Notes under the pieces: generated by a model
What the model was told of the DNA's origin: nothing
Databases searched by the model: none
Seen by the model: only the letters and a program-made list of their open reading frames with translations
Program-made: the position numbers and the translations under genes
Assembly (NCBI RefSeq): GCF_040645195.1
Contig: NZ_JBEYXW010000001.1
Location: forward strand, 372,001-436,000
From: Prauserella_A sp040645195
GTDB taxonomy: Bacteria; Actinomycetota; Actinomycetes; Mycobacteriales; Pseudonocardiaceae
Reading direction: 5' to 3'
DNA: 64,000 nucleotides
Part shown: piece by piece, positions 1-8,332 of the stretch
How positions within the stretch are numbered: the stretch's first letter is position 1
Layout: each line of letters starts with the position of its first letter

Positions 1-1
1 G

Positions 2-142
2 CTGTCGGAGCTGACCAAGGCCGAGCTCGACCGGATGGCAAGGGACCTCGACATCAGGGGCCGTTCGAAGATGTCGAGGGACGAGCTGGAGCAGGCCGTC
101 CGTGACGCAACGGCCTCGCCGACCGGCAAACGCGCCTCCTGA
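2..142 (+). CDS. C-terminal end of a Rho-N/SAP-like domain protein (partial)
   Basis: The window opens inside this gene; only 46 codons and a TGA remain. The visible end reads as a short helix-extended-helix unit (KAELDRMARDLDIRG followed by KMSRDELEQAV), the pattern of Rho N-terminal or SAP-like domains found at the C-terminus of small actinobacterial proteins. Such domains usually bind nucleic acid. The upstream part and therefore the real function cannot be seen. A strong palindrome follows the stop codon directly. Confidence 0.6.
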   Translation: MSELTKAELDRMARDLDIRGRSKMSRDELEQAVRDATASPTGKRAS

Positions 143-143
143 G

Positions 144-196
144 GCCCCCAAGGCCACCTTGGTTGCGTTCAACGCAACCAAGGTGGCCTTGGGGGC
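144..196. terminator. Long perfect palindrome, copy A, in a convergent gap
   Basis: Two 26-base arms pair perfectly around one central base; the arms begin GCCCCCAAGGCCACCTTGG. It fills the gap between two facing stop codons (142 on plus, 200 on minus), so a bidirectional terminator is the natural reading. There is no clear U-tract. The same core recurs at 29777-29830 and 45363-45469. Confidence 0.75.
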
Positions 197-199
197 ACA

Positions 200-1207
200 T
201 CAGCCAGGTGTGACGGCCGGCCAGCGCAGGGCGGTGGCGCCCCAGGTCAGGCCCGCGCCGAAGGCACTCACCAGCACACGGTCCCCGGCCTGCAGCGTGC
301 CGTCCTTGACGCCGTCGACCATCGCCAGCGGGATCGATGCCGCGCTGGTGTTACCGGTGCGCTCGATGTTGACGACGAGACTGTCGGCCGGCAGGCCGAG
401 CTGTTTGGCAGTCGCCTGCAGGATCCGGATGTTGGCCTGGTGGCCGACGAACCGGTCGACGTCACCCACGGTCCATCCCGCACGCTCCATGACCGTGCGC
501 GAGGACTCGGCCATTCGTGCCGTCGCGTGCCGGAACACGGCCGGACCCTGCATCGTGAAGTAGTGGTCGTCCGGATTCGCGGACTTCTTCTGTTTCGCCC
601 CGCCCGCGGGAACGATGAGCAGGTCGGCGAGGTCGCCGTCGCTGTGCAGGTCGAACGGCCCGATGGCGCCGAGTTCGTCCTGCTCACCGGCACGCAGCAC
701 CACCGCACCGGCACCGTCGCCGAAGATCGGCACGGTGCTGCGGTCGTCCGGGTTCAGCAGCGTCGTGAAAGCGTCGGCGCCGACGAGCAGCACCCGCTGC
801 GCCGCACCGGCGGCGATCAGTCCGGCGGCGGTGGCGAGCGCGTAGACGAACCCACTGCACACGGCGTTGACGTCGAAGGCCGCGATCCCGCCGAGCCCGA
901 GCCTGCTGGCCACCTGCGGGGCGCTGGCCGGGCACACCTGATCGGGAGTCGCGGTGGCCAGCACGAGCGCGTCCACGTCCTGCGAACCCGCTGAGCGCAA
1001 CGCCCGCCCGCCCGCCTCGACCGCCATGTCCACTGTGGACACGTCAGCGGTCACGACGTGGCGCCGGCGGATGCCCGTCCTCGTGCGGATCCACTCGTCG
1101 GACGTGTCCAGCCGCTGACTCAGTTCGTCGTTGTCCACTACGCGCGGCGGCAGCCAACCGCCGAGACCGGCGAGCACTGCCACACCACGCGACCCGTGCG
1201 TGGGCAC
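200..1207 (-). CDS. 3-oxoacyl-ACP synthase III (FabH-like)
   Basis: KAS III condensing enzyme of the thiolase fold, which joins an acyl-CoA primer to malonyl-ACP in the cytosol. The Cys-His-Asn triad is present: C117 in AVCSGF, H256 in GHQAN, N286 in GNTSAA. Length (335 aa) is normal for FabH. The GTG at 1207 is chosen because GGAGG sits 7 bases upstream; an in-frame ATG lies 30 bases further out. The gene stands alone, divergent from a winged-helix gene, and no fab genes are next to it, so it may serve primary fatty acid synthesis or a specialised starter unit. Confidence 0.88.
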   Translation of the reverse strand: MPTHGSRGVAVLAGLGGWLPPRVVDNDELSQRLDTSDEWIRTRTGIRRRHVVTADVSTVDMAVEAGGRALRSAGSQDVDALVLATATPDQVCPASAPQVASRLGLGGIAAFDVNAVCSGFVYALATAAGLIAAGAAQRVLLVGADAFTTLLNPDDRSTVPIFGDGAGAVVLRAGEQDELGAIGPFDLHSDGDLADLLIVPAGGAKQKKSANPDDHYFTMQGPAVFRHATARMAESSRTVMERAGWTVGDVDRFVGHQANIRILQATAKQLGLPADSLVVNIERTGNTSAASIPLAMVDGVKDGTLQAGDRVLVSAFGAGLTWGATALRWPAVTPG

Positions 1208-1380
1208 TTGGCATCCTCCATGGACCAGCGTCGGCAACGGGAGACGCCGAACCGGCTCCCCAACTACTTCTATGGGCTACCAATCGGTAGAGGATTCTGT
1301 TGTGACTTATGTCTCAATCGGAGTATCCAACTGCACCAATCCGGCCGCAAAGTGACCGCATTGACCGTTACAACGGGTGC

Positions 1381-2484
1381 ATGACGGTCCTCAGCAAGCG
1401 TGCACTCAACCGGGCTGTGCTCGCCCGGCAATCACTGCTGGAGCGCGCCGACCGGCCCGCCATCGACCTGATCGAACACCTCGTGGGCCTACAGGCGCAG
1501 GCGCCCTTCCCGCCCTACTACGGCCTGTGGACCCGGCTGCGGAACTTTCGGCCCGACGAGCTCTCCCAGCTGCTGCTCGACCGGCATGTCGTCCGGATCG
1601 CCCTGCTGCGCGGTACCGTCCACCTGGTCAGCGCCGCCGACGCCGCCGCGCTGCGTCCACTTCTGCAGCGCCTCTTCGACCAGCACCTGCGCACCAACAC
1701 CAGCTGGACGCCACTTCTCGCCGGGCTCGACCTCGACCAGGTCGCCGCGGATGCCCGCACGCTGCTCGCCGAGCGACCGCATTCGTCGGCGGAGCTCGGC
1801 CGCTCGCTCGCCGAGCGGTGGCCGGGCCGCGAACCCACCGCCCTCACGTTCGCCGCGCGCAACCTGCTTCCCCTGGTGCAGGTGCCGCCGCGTGCGGTGT
1901 GGGGCCGCAGCGGGCAGCCGACCTATGCCACGTTCGACGACTGGGCGGGCCGTCCGCTCGATACCGAACCGGCCCTGGATCGGCTGGTGCTGCGTTACCT
2001 CGCGGCGTTCGGCCCCGCGACGGTGCGCGATGTCCAGGCCTGGTGCGGGCTCACCCGGCTCGGCGAGGTCGTCGAGGGCCTGCGCTCACGGCTGCGCACG
2101 TTCCGAACCGAGGAGGGGCGGGAGCTGTTCGACCTGCCGGACGCCCCGCGCCCCGATCCGGACACCAGCGCACCGGTGCGCTTCCTGCCCGAGTTCGACA
2201 ACCTGCTGCTCTCCTACGCCGACCGGACGCGGGTGCTGAGCGAAGAGGACCGCAAGCGGCTCAGCACACCCAACGGCATCGTCCCTGGGGTCTTCCTCGT
2301 CGACGGTTTCGTCCACGGGACCTGGCGGATCACCCAAACGGCGGCCCGGCAAATCCTGGAGCTCCAACCTTTTCGCACTGTGTCCACACGGGACACTGCC
2401 GCCCTGCGAGCCGAAGGTAAGCGGCTGCTGCGTTTTGCCGAGGCGCCGGATGGTGAGGTCCAGGTCTGCCCACCCGTCAGCTGA
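1381..2484 (+). CDS. Winged-helix DNA-binding protein (HTH_42/AlkX type)
   Basis: A 367-residue protein of the COG3214/HTH_42 group. Recognised from the N-terminal pattern (LSKRALNRAVLARQSLL, then HLVGLQAQAPFPPY), the central LRGTVHLV segment and the C-terminal LPEFDNLLLSY and VDGFVHGTWR blocks. Members related to E. coli YcaQ/AlkX unhook damaged DNA crosslinks, but most actinobacterial copies are untested. ATG at 1381 starts the conserved region; the frame is open for 24 codons upstream. It converges with the next gene, 7 bases away. Confidence 0.75.
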   Translation: MTVLSKRALNRAVLARQSLLERADRPAIDLIEHLVGLQAQAPFPPYYGLWTRLRNFRPDELSQLLLDRHVVRIALLRGTVHLVSAADAAALRPLLQRLFDQHLRTNTSWTPLLAGLDLDQVAADARTLLAERPHSSAELGRSLAERWPGREPTALTFAARNLLPLVQVPPRAVWGRSGQPTYATFDDWAGRPLDTEPALDRLVLRYLAAFGPATVRDVQAWCGLTRLGEVVEGLRSRLRTFRTEEGRELFDLPDAPRPDPDTSAPVRFLPEFDNLLLSYADRTRVLSEEDRKRLSTPNGIVPGVFLVDGFVHGTWRITQTAARQILELQPFRTVSTRDTAALRAEGKRLLRFAEAPDGEVQVCPPVS

Positions 2485-2491
2485 CGGGCCG

Positions 2492-3214
2492 TTATCGATC
2501 CCCGAAATGGGAGCGATCGCCATACCGCCATGAGAAATGCCCGTGGTCACCGCTGCGGCCCCGCCACTGGTGCGCCTGCAGATTCGGCAGGTTCTGCTCG
2601 TAGTACTGCAGCATCGGATCGAGTAGCTCACGCACGGACGGCGGGACAGTGAAACGAGTCGTCGGCGCAGGCGGGCCGTCGGCCCGCGCCTCGGGCGTGG
2701 CCTTGGCCACCTGCTGCTCCGACGAACGCACCGGGGCAGGCTGCGGATCGACCTCCGGTACGGAGGCCTTTGCCTGCGCGACGGTCCGCGGCGGCTCCGC
2801 AGGCTCGACGACCGGGGTGGACTCGGCCGCGACGGCGGCAGGGGCCGGCGCCTGCCGCTCCTCGCGCTGCTCTGGAAGGTCCTCACGCTTCGGTGGGGGC
2901 TCCTCGCCCGGCATTTCGGCGGAGACCGGTGACTCGGCGGCGACTACGGGCTCCTCGCCAGCGGCACCGCCGGCCAGCGGCATGCTCGGACCGCCCGGCC
3001 GCTGAACGTCGACGACGGCGCCGAAGGCCACCACGAGCATCAGGACCGCGGCCACCAGGCTCGCCATGCCGGACCGGTTGACGCCAGTCCCAGGCGTCGG
3101 CTCCGTCCCCTGTCCCGTGCCACCGTGCTGCGGAGCCACACTGGCTCCGATGATGCCGGTTCGGTCGAGCAGTTCGGCGTCTTGCGGCGTGCAACGCAGA
3201 ACTGTGGGCGCCAT
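2492..3214 (-). CDS. Single-pass membrane protein with Pro/Glu-rich exterior
   Basis: About 240 residues: a roughly 44-residue cytoplasmic N-terminus, one hydrophobic helix (ASLVAAVLMLVVAFGAVV), then a long low-complexity Pro/Ala/Glu stretch and a short C-terminal segment rich in His, Trp and Arg. No enzymatic motif is visible. ATG at 3214 is preferred over the upstream ATGs because GGAGG lies 5 bases before it. Family and function are not recognised; a cell-envelope tether or anti-sigma-like role would be guesswork. Confidence 0.6.
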   Translation of the reverse strand: MAPTVLRCTPQDAELLDRTGIIGASVAPQHGGTGQGTEPTPGTGVNRSGMASLVAAVLMLVVAFGAVVDVQRPGGPSMPLAGGAAGEEPVVAAESPVSAEMPGEEPPPKREDLPEQREERQAPAPAAVAAESTPVVEPAEPPRTVAQAKASVPEVDPQPAPVRSSEQQVAKATPEARADGPPAPTTRFTVPPSVRELLDPMLQYYEQNLPNLQAHQWRGRSGDHGHFSWRYGDRSHFGDR

Positions 3215-3577
3215 CAGGTCCTCCATCACAGAAAAGCGGTGTCCCCCAGAATCACTGGCCCAACCAGGCCCCGATCGCTGGTTTACCCCCGGCTCCGCAT
3301 GGCTGTCACGAGGCCACCCCGACTATTTGGCCAACACGACTCTATCGAGTGAACGAAATTCGCTCTGGTTACTGCGAAAGCCGGGAACGTCAGCAATATG
3401 CTGATCTCAACCACTCGGCCGGACGAGAACTGGCCTGTGACGGAGAGTTCCGTGCTACTGGTAGTTGACCGCCCCAGATTCGCCCGATTGGCGCATCACA
3501 TCGCCGCCGGGCAGCCGTCTTTCCAAGGGAAGGACCGCACGCAGCATGCGGGCGGCACGGGCAGACGGGAGTGTGCC

Positions 3578-3988
3578 GTGCACAAGAACGCCGTACAGCA
3601 GAGTCAGTTCGTGTATCTCAACGGCTGCAGCACGCCTGTGCTGTCCCGCTTCTCCTACTCGGCGGAGGCACCGTTCACCGTAGGACTTGCCTTCCGGATC
3701 GAGCCCGGGGAATGGGTGGAATGGGAGTTCGCCCGCGAACTCCTGCTCACCGGGCTGACCGAACCTGCCGGAATCGGGGACATCCGAATCCGCCCCGACC
3801 TGGCGACCGACGAGAACTTCCTCGTTCTCGAACTGGAGTCGCCCGACGGCTACGCCGTGGTGGAGATTCACCGCGACGAGGTCCGCCGGTTTGCCGAGAC
3901 GACCGTCGAGATCGTCGCCGCGGGCACCGAAAGCGAACACCTCGATCTCGACGCCCTCATCGACGCTCTCACGACCGCCAGGCCCTGA
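3578..3988 (+). CDS. SsgA/SsgB-family sporulation and cell division regulator
   Basis: A 136-residue SsgA-like protein; the family is restricted to actinobacteria, where SsgA and SsgB guide FtsZ in septum placement. Family signatures are LSRFSYSAEAPF, the FRIEPGEWVEWEFARELL block and IRIRP. GTG at 3578 is chosen because GGGAG lies 6 bases upstream and the resulting length fits the family; a much longer frame upstream is unlikely to be translated. SsgB is the most widely conserved paralogue, but orthology needs a tree. Confidence 0.85.
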   Translation: MHKNAVQQSQFVYLNGCSTPVLSRFSYSAEAPFTVGLAFRIEPGEWVEWEFARELLLTGLTEPAGIGDIRIRPDLATDENFLVLELESPDGYAVVEIHRDEVRRFAETTVEIVAAGTESEHLDLDALIDALTTARP

Positions 3989-3998
3989 CGGCCACGAC

Positions 3999-5168
3999 TC
4001 AGGCGCAGGCTCGCTTGGCCAGCAGTACTCGCTGCAATGCCTCGTGCACGCGCGCGGCCGGTAGCTCACCCGTGGCCACGGCCTGCTCGAGACGATCGAG
4101 TACGGGGCCGACCGCGCCACCGGCCGACCACAGTGCCTGGTCGGCGCCGGACTTCAGCGCACGCACTACGGCCTCGGGCAGCGGGTAGCGATCCGTAACG
4201 GCCCGCATGGCGCCCAGGTCGTCGGTGACGACAGGCCCCGTGAAGCCGTAGTCGTTACGGAGCAGCTGGTACGCGGCCGGGGACAGGGAAGCCGGCTCGC
4301 CACCGGTCAGCTCCGGCACCTCCAGATGCCCCACCATGACACCGACATTCCCGTACTCGGCGATCTTGTCGTAGGGCAACAGATCGTGAGTACGCAGCTG
4401 CGCCAGCGGTGGCGTGACCACGCTCCCGGTGTGGGAGTCACCGCTCGCGCGGCCGTGCCCCGGGAAGTGCTTCAGCACCGGCTGTACGCCGGCCGCGGCG
4501 AGACCTTCGGCGAACGCGAGCGCGTACTGCCGGGCCACAGCCGGGTCGGCGCTGAACGAGCGGTCACCGATCGCCGCACCGGCGGCCTGGTCGGTGAGGT
4601 CGACATCCGGCGCGTAGTCGACGGTGACACCGCGGGCCAGCAGCGCGCGACCCCGCTGTTCAGCGAGGTCACGAACCTGGGCGGGCGTCATGGTGAGCGC
4701 CATCTCCCGCGCGCTCAGCATGTGGCCGTCGAGCTCGTCGATGCGCTGCACACGACCACCCTCGTCGTCCACCGCGACCGAGATGCGGACCTTCGCGCCC
4801 CCCTGCACGGCGGCCAGCGCGTTGTTCGTCAGCAGGTCGGTGGGGTTTCCACCGATGAAGATCCCACCGACCTGCTGGGTGCGCACCAGATCCGCCGCGG
4901 CGGCCGGGTTGCTCGGGTCGACGCCGACCACCAGCAGTTGCGCAACGCGCTCACGCGGTGTCATGGCAGCGATGACGGGCTCGCAGTTCGGCCCGGACGG
5001 CGACGTCGTGGTGGTGGGGGCATCGGCATACGCGGTCGGCGTTACCGAGGACAGCGGCGGCGCGGAGGACGCGGAGCCGGGAATTGGCGCACTGGCCGGG
5101 GTGCCGGCTGTGGAGCCGCACGCGGCGAGCACGGACGCGGACAGAATCGTCAGCAAGAATCGCTTCAT
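3999..5168 (-). CDS. GH3 beta-N-acetylhexosaminidase lipoprotein (NagZ-like)
   Basis: A glycoside hydrolase family 3 lipoprotein predicted to remove terminal GlcNAc from muropeptides outside the membrane. The N-terminus is a lipoprotein signal with lipobox SVLAAC (Cys17), then a Ser/Thr/Pro linker. KHFPGHG at 233-239 and DSH at 244-246 are the NagZ hallmark loop; VVTDDLGAM (D316/D317) fits the nucleophile region. ATG at 5168 is chosen so that the lipobox falls about 17 residues in. It converges with the SsgB-like gene, 10 bases away. Confidence 0.88.
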   Translation of the reverse strand: MKRFLLTILSASVLAACGSTAGTPASAPIPGSASSAPPLSSVTPTAYADAPTTTTSPSGPNCEPVIAAMTPRERVAQLLVVGVDPSNPAAAADLVRTQQVGGIFIGGNPTDLLTNNALAAVQGGAKVRISVAVDDEGGRVQRIDELDGHMLSAREMALTMTPAQVRDLAEQRGRALLARGVTVDYAPDVDLTDQAAGAAIGDRSFSADPAVARQYALAFAEGLAAAGVQPVLKHFPGHGRASGDSHTGSVVTPPLAQLRTHDLLPYDKIAEYGNVGVMVGHLEVPELTGGEPASLSPAAYQLLRNDYGFTGPVVTDDLGAMRAVTDRYPLPEAVVRALKSGADQALWSAGGAVGPVLDRLEQAVATGELPAARVHEALQRVLLAKRACA

Positions 5169-5295
5169 CGCCCACCCACGGTACGGTGTGCTGCCCGCCA
5201 CGTCGCACCGGTGCGGGTCAGCGGCATCTCGCCTTTCCAGCCGCGCAGGTCAGGGCCTCGCCCCGTGCGGGCGGTAGCCGGCGTGCCCCGCTGCG

Positions 5296-5517
5296 CTACC
5301 GCACGGACGAGCCGTATCTTCGCTCGCCCTCGAAGGTTCCATCCATCCGGTGAATCGTCAGGATGCTAGGCGCGTTCGCACGCGCGACACGCGCTGCCGT
5401 GCGTACCGCGTCGCGCTTGCGGCAGTGCCGTGACAGCACCTCGGCGCCGTCCTTGACCAACCAGGTCAGCGAGTCCGGTGAGACCACGAACTCCACCACG
5501 TATCGCCTCAGAGGCAT
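5296..5517 (-). CDS. DUF2188 small protein
   Basis: A 73-residue protein matching the DUF2188 pattern: an aromatic strand with LTWLVKDG, a helix of alternating Ala/Arg (DAVRTAARVARANA) and a final ILTIHRMDGTFEGERRYG. Function is unknown. ATG at 5517 is preferred over the upstream frame because the extra 39 residues are not family-like. It diverges from the XRE/ImmA pair and shares its promoter region, so it may be co-controlled. Confidence 0.7.
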   Translation of the reverse strand: MPLRRYVVEFVVSPDSLTWLVKDGAEVLSRHCRKRDAVRTAARVARANAPSILTIHRMDGTFEGERRYGSSVR

Positions 5518-5540
5518 GCCGCTCCTTCCATCGATTGCAT

Positions 5541-5555
5541 TACTGCAATACAGTA
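5541..5555. promoter_or_regulatory. Inverted repeat in the divergent promoter of the XRE/ImmA pair
   Basis: TACTG-CAATA-CAGTA is a perfect 5-5-5 inverted repeat in an unusually AT-rich patch between the DUF2188 gene and the XRE gene, with a TTGACA hexamer at 5581-5586. It is a plausible operator for the adjacent XRE repressor. Binding is inferred. Confidence 0.5.
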
Positions 5556-5632
5556 TCGCTACCGCAACATTACGGCGAAGTTGACACACCCCTGTGATAG
5601 TGAAAAGGGGCGATTCACGACAGGGGTAGGAC

Positions 5633-6004
5633 ATGACAGGCCGGATGGACGCGCAGCGGCTCTATGACGCACTCGATGCCCAGCGCAAGGCGCGGGGTAT
5701 GTCGTGGCGGCAACTCGCGGACGAATCCGGCGTGAGCCCGTCGCTGCTCAGCCGCATGGGCAACCGGCAGCGGCCCGATCTCGACGGGTTCATCGCGCTG
5801 GTGCAGTGGTTGGGCACGCCCGCGGAGGACTTCATGATCTGGCCGGACGAGCAGCCGCGTACACGGCGGGTGCCCGCGCTGGAGACCCAGGTCGCCCTGC
5901 TGCTCAGGGCCAGGGAGGACCTGTCGGAAGCCGACAAGGAATACCTGCTGGACATCATCGGAGCCACGATGAGACGCATCAAAGTGGACCATCGGGAGGA
6001 CTGA
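5633..6004 (+). CDS. XRE-family transcriptional regulator
   Basis: A 123-residue protein with an N-terminal Cro/CI helix-turn-helix (MSWRQLADESGVSPSLLSRM, about residues 23-42) and a helical C-terminus. A purine-rich GGGGTAGG precedes the ATG at 5633. It lies one base upstream of an ImmA/IrrE-type peptidase gene, the classic arrangement in which the peptidase cleaves the repressor. It likely controls its own operon and the divergent DUF2188 gene. Confidence 0.85.
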   Translation: MTGRMDAQRLYDALDAQRKARGMSWRQLADESGVSPSLLSRMGNRQRPDLDGFIALVQWLGTPAEDFMIWPDEQPRTRRVPALETQVALLLRAREDLSEADKEYLLDIIGATMRRIKVDHRED

Positions 6005-6005
6005 C

Positions 6006-6599
6006 GTGCCCCTACGGCGTGGATTCAAGGCGGAGGCAAAGCGGCTCGCGCTGGACGTGCGCCAGGAAATGGGCGTCGCCGTCTTCGCTCCACTCGATCC
6101 GTACGCCCTCGCCGAGCTGTACGGCATCGAGATCCATGACCTCAGCGATCCAACCCTGCCTGTCGAGGCCGTCCGCCATTTCACCGGGCCGGCCGCCGGG
6201 GCCTTCTCCGGGGCACTGCTCGCGGTCGGCACGGGCCGGGTCATCCTCGAAAACCACGTGCACGACCGCAACCGCCGCCGCTCCACCATCGCGCACGAGA
6301 TGGCGCACGTGCTCCTGGAACACGAGTTCGAGGTGCTGCTCACCGGACGGGACGTCTGCCGCTCGTCGTCGTCGGAGATCGAGCTGGAAGCTGCGGAGCT
6401 GTCCGGCGAGCTGCTGCTGCCCAGTGACGCCGCGCGCATGGCGGCATTCCGTGGCTGGACCGATCGCTCCGTCGCCGGGTACTTCCGGATCAGCGAAAGC
6501 ATGGCGCGCTGGCGGCTCAACGCCACCGGAGCGCGCCGGATCGCGCAGCGCGCCAAGGCGAAGTGGCCTCGGCGGCTGGTGGCCGGAGCCGGCGCCTGA
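6006..6599 (+). CDS. ImmA/IrrE-type (M78) metallopeptidase
   Basis: A 197-residue M78 peptidase with the zinc motif HEMAH at residues 97-101 in STIAHEMAHVLLEHEF. In this family the enzyme cleaves or displaces a partner XRE repressor under stress or mobile-element signals; the partner here is the gene one base upstream. GTG at 6006 is preceded by a GGGAGGA Shine-Dalgarno. The C-terminal half (ELSGELLLPSDAARM) is typical of the family. Pairs like this often come from mobile elements, though none can be delimited here. Confidence 0.85.
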   Translation: MPLRRGFKAEAKRLALDVRQEMGVAVFAPLDPYALAELYGIEIHDLSDPTLPVEAVRHFTGPAAGAFSGALLAVGTGRVILENHVHDRNRRRSTIAHEMAHVLLEHEFEVLLTGRDVCRSSSSEIELEAAELSGELLLPSDAARMAAFRGWTDRSVAGYFRISESMARWRLNATGARRIAQRAKAKWPRRLVAGAGA

Positions 6600-6600
6600 G

Positions 6601-7059
6601 CTAGGCAGGCGGGCGGACCAGACCGGACTCGTAGGCGAAGATCACCGCCTGCGTGCGGTCGCGAAGGCCCGGTTTCGCGAGGATGCGGCTGATGTGCGTC
6701 TTCGCCGTCTGCTCGGCGATCACCAGTTCCGCAGCGATCTCGGCGTTGGACCTCCCCCGCGTGCGCGGCACGGTGAAGCTCGCTTCGTCGCGCAGGTCCG
6801 TCGTGAGCAGGTGGCCGGTGCCGTTGTCACGCAGCGCACGCAGGATCCATGCGCTCGACCAGCCGTGCAGCGAGCCGATCTCGACCACCTGCTCGGGCCG
6901 GGTCTCCCGCAGCCGCAGGTAGGTGAGCTCCGCTTCGATGTCGTCCAGTTGCGCCCGCAGGCCGCTCGCGTACAGCTCGCGCTGCTCCGCGCGAACCACC
7001 CGCAACGCGTCGACATGTTTGGCGTAGGACTGCAGGACCGTGTCTATGGTCGGGGCCAC
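6601..7059 (-). CDS. Chimeric protein: methyltransferase N-terminus joined to a LuxR HTH
   Basis: The first ~95 residues resemble a class I SAM methyltransferase start (QVVEIGSLHGWSSAWILRAL, motif I, then a DL acidic loop). From about residue 104 it becomes a textbook LuxR/NarL helix-turn-helix (RSNAEIAAELVIAEQTAKTH, ending FAYESGLVRP). Neither half is complete: the methyltransferase stops after motif I and the regulator lacks its receiver domain. A deletion fusing two genes, with the junction near 6745-6785, is the simplest reading. It may still be expressed as a small DNA-binding protein. The GTG start is uncertain. Confidence 0.6.
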   Translation of the reverse strand: MAPTIDTVLQSYAKHVDALRVVRAEQRELYASGLRAQLDDIEAELTYLRLRETRPEQVVEIGSLHGWSSAWILRALRDNGTGHLLTTDLRDEASFTVPRTRGRSNAEIAAELVIAEQTAKTHISRILAKPGLRDRTQAVIFAYESGLVRPPA

Positions 7060-7149
7060 CGAGGTGGCGGGAACACGTCGCTCGTCATACCGGCGACGCT
7101 ATGGACGAGATCGGGTAGCCGGCATCGGTCCCGGGAGCACATTCGCGTT

Positions 7150-7167
7150 GTAGTACGTAGGTACTAC
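7150..7167. promoter_or_regulatory. Inverted repeat upstream of the LLM oxidoreductase
   Basis: GTAGTAC-GTAG-GTACTAC is a perfect 7-4-7 inverted repeat 50 bases before the oxidoreductase start; GTCCTAC follows at 7170-7176. It resembles the repeat in the promoter of the MarR gene at 12949-12959. It is likely a repressor operator; the regulator is unknown. Confidence 0.5.
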
Positions 7168-7217
7168 GGGTCCTACGGTGGGGGTGAGGACTTCGACGAC
7201 ATTGAACGGGGAACCCC

Positions 7218-8117
7218 ATGACTGACTACGGGCACGACCTGCTGTTCGGAGCATTCATCACCCCTGCGGTGCAACCGGTCACGCGCGCCGTCGACCTCGC
7301 CGTGACGGCTGACCACGCCGGTCTGGACCTAGTGACGTTCCAGGATCATCCATACCAGCCGACTTTTCATGACACCTGGACCCTGCTGTCCTATGTGGCC
7401 GCACGCACCGAGCGAGTTCGCCTCGGTAGCAACGTGCTCAATCTGCCGCTGCGCCAACCCGCGGTGCTCGCCCGCAGCGCCGCCAGCCTCGATCTGCTGA
7501 GTGGCGGCCGGTTCGAACTGGGCATCGGCGCCGGCGGTTTCTGGGACGCCATCGCGGCGATGGGTGGCCGCAGGCTGACCCGGTCACAGGCGGTCATCGC
7601 ACTCGACGAGGCGATCCGGATCATCCGAGCGATCTGGGCGACCGACGAGCGGGGCGGCGTACGCATCGACGGCACCTACTACCAGGTCGACGGCGCCAAA
7701 CGCGGCCCGAAACCCGCGCACGACATCGGCATCTGGATCGGCGCCTACAAACCGAGGATGCTCGGGCTCACCGGCCGCGCGGCCGACGGCTGGTTGCCTT
7801 CCCTGCCGTACCTGCCCGGCGGACCGGCCGACCTCGCCGGGATGAACGCGCGCATCGACGAGGCGGCCAACGCGGCCGGCCGCCAACCCGCGGCGGTACG
7901 CAGGATGCTGAACATCTCGGGCGAGTTCACCTCATCGGGCAAGGGCCTGCTCGCCGGGCCGCCGAGCGAGTGGGCGGAGCAGCTCGCCAACATCACCGTC
8001 CAGTACGGAATCAGCTCCTACATCCTCATGGCCGACGACCCGACGACCATCGAGCGCTTCGCGGCGGAAGTCGCGCCCGCGACAAGGGAACTCGTCACCG
8101 CCGAACGCGAGAGTTGA
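7218..8117 (+). CDS. LLM-class flavin-dependent oxidoreductase
   Basis: A 299-residue luciferase-like TIM barrel using FMN or F420. Typical blocks are TFQDHPYQP near residues 40-48, RVRLGSNVLNLPLRQPA and FELGIGAGGFWDA. F420 use is common for such proteins in actinobacteria, but the substrate cannot be read from the sequence. ATG at 7218 follows GGGGAACCCC. The gene is alone on its strand between the chimeric LuxR gene and a 30-bp palindrome. Confidence 0.82.
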   Translation: MTDYGHDLLFGAFITPAVQPVTRAVDLAVTADHAGLDLVTFQDHPYQPTFHDTWTLLSYVAARTERVRLGSNVLNLPLRQPAVLARSAASLDLLSGGRFELGIGAGGFWDAIAAMGGRRLTRSQAVIALDEAIRIIRAIWATDERGGVRIDGTYYQVDGAKRGPKPAHDIGIWIGAYKPRMLGLTGRAADGWLPSLPYLPGGPADLAGMNARIDEAANAAGRQPAAVRRMLNISGEFTSSGKGLLAGPPSEWAEQLANITVQYGISSYILMADDPTTIERFAAEVAPATRELVTAERES

Positions 8118-8141
8118 GAGAGGTCTCTTCCTGGAAGCAGT

Positions 8142-8171
8142 CGTGCTGTTACGACGCGTCGTAACAGCACG
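8142..8171. terminator. 30-bp perfect palindrome between convergent genes
   Basis: Two 15-base arms with no spacer (centre GACGCGTC) lie 25 bases after the LLM stop codon, in a convergent gap. It could form a hairpin and act as a bidirectional terminator, though the absence of a loop also fits a dimeric protein site. The rest of 8118-8332 shows nothing else. Confidence 0.45.
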
Positions 8172-8332
8172 GTACCCGTCGCGGCGTGTGTCCGGCGCTG
8201 TCGAACGTCGTACACAATGATCGGCGTGTACCACCCAAGCCTTCGGGGCTGGGTTTTCTTCTGCCTTCCCGGCGCCCCGGTACCACCGGATGACGACCAC
8301 AACAGCGTCGCCCGGCGTCACCGTTGTTGCTG

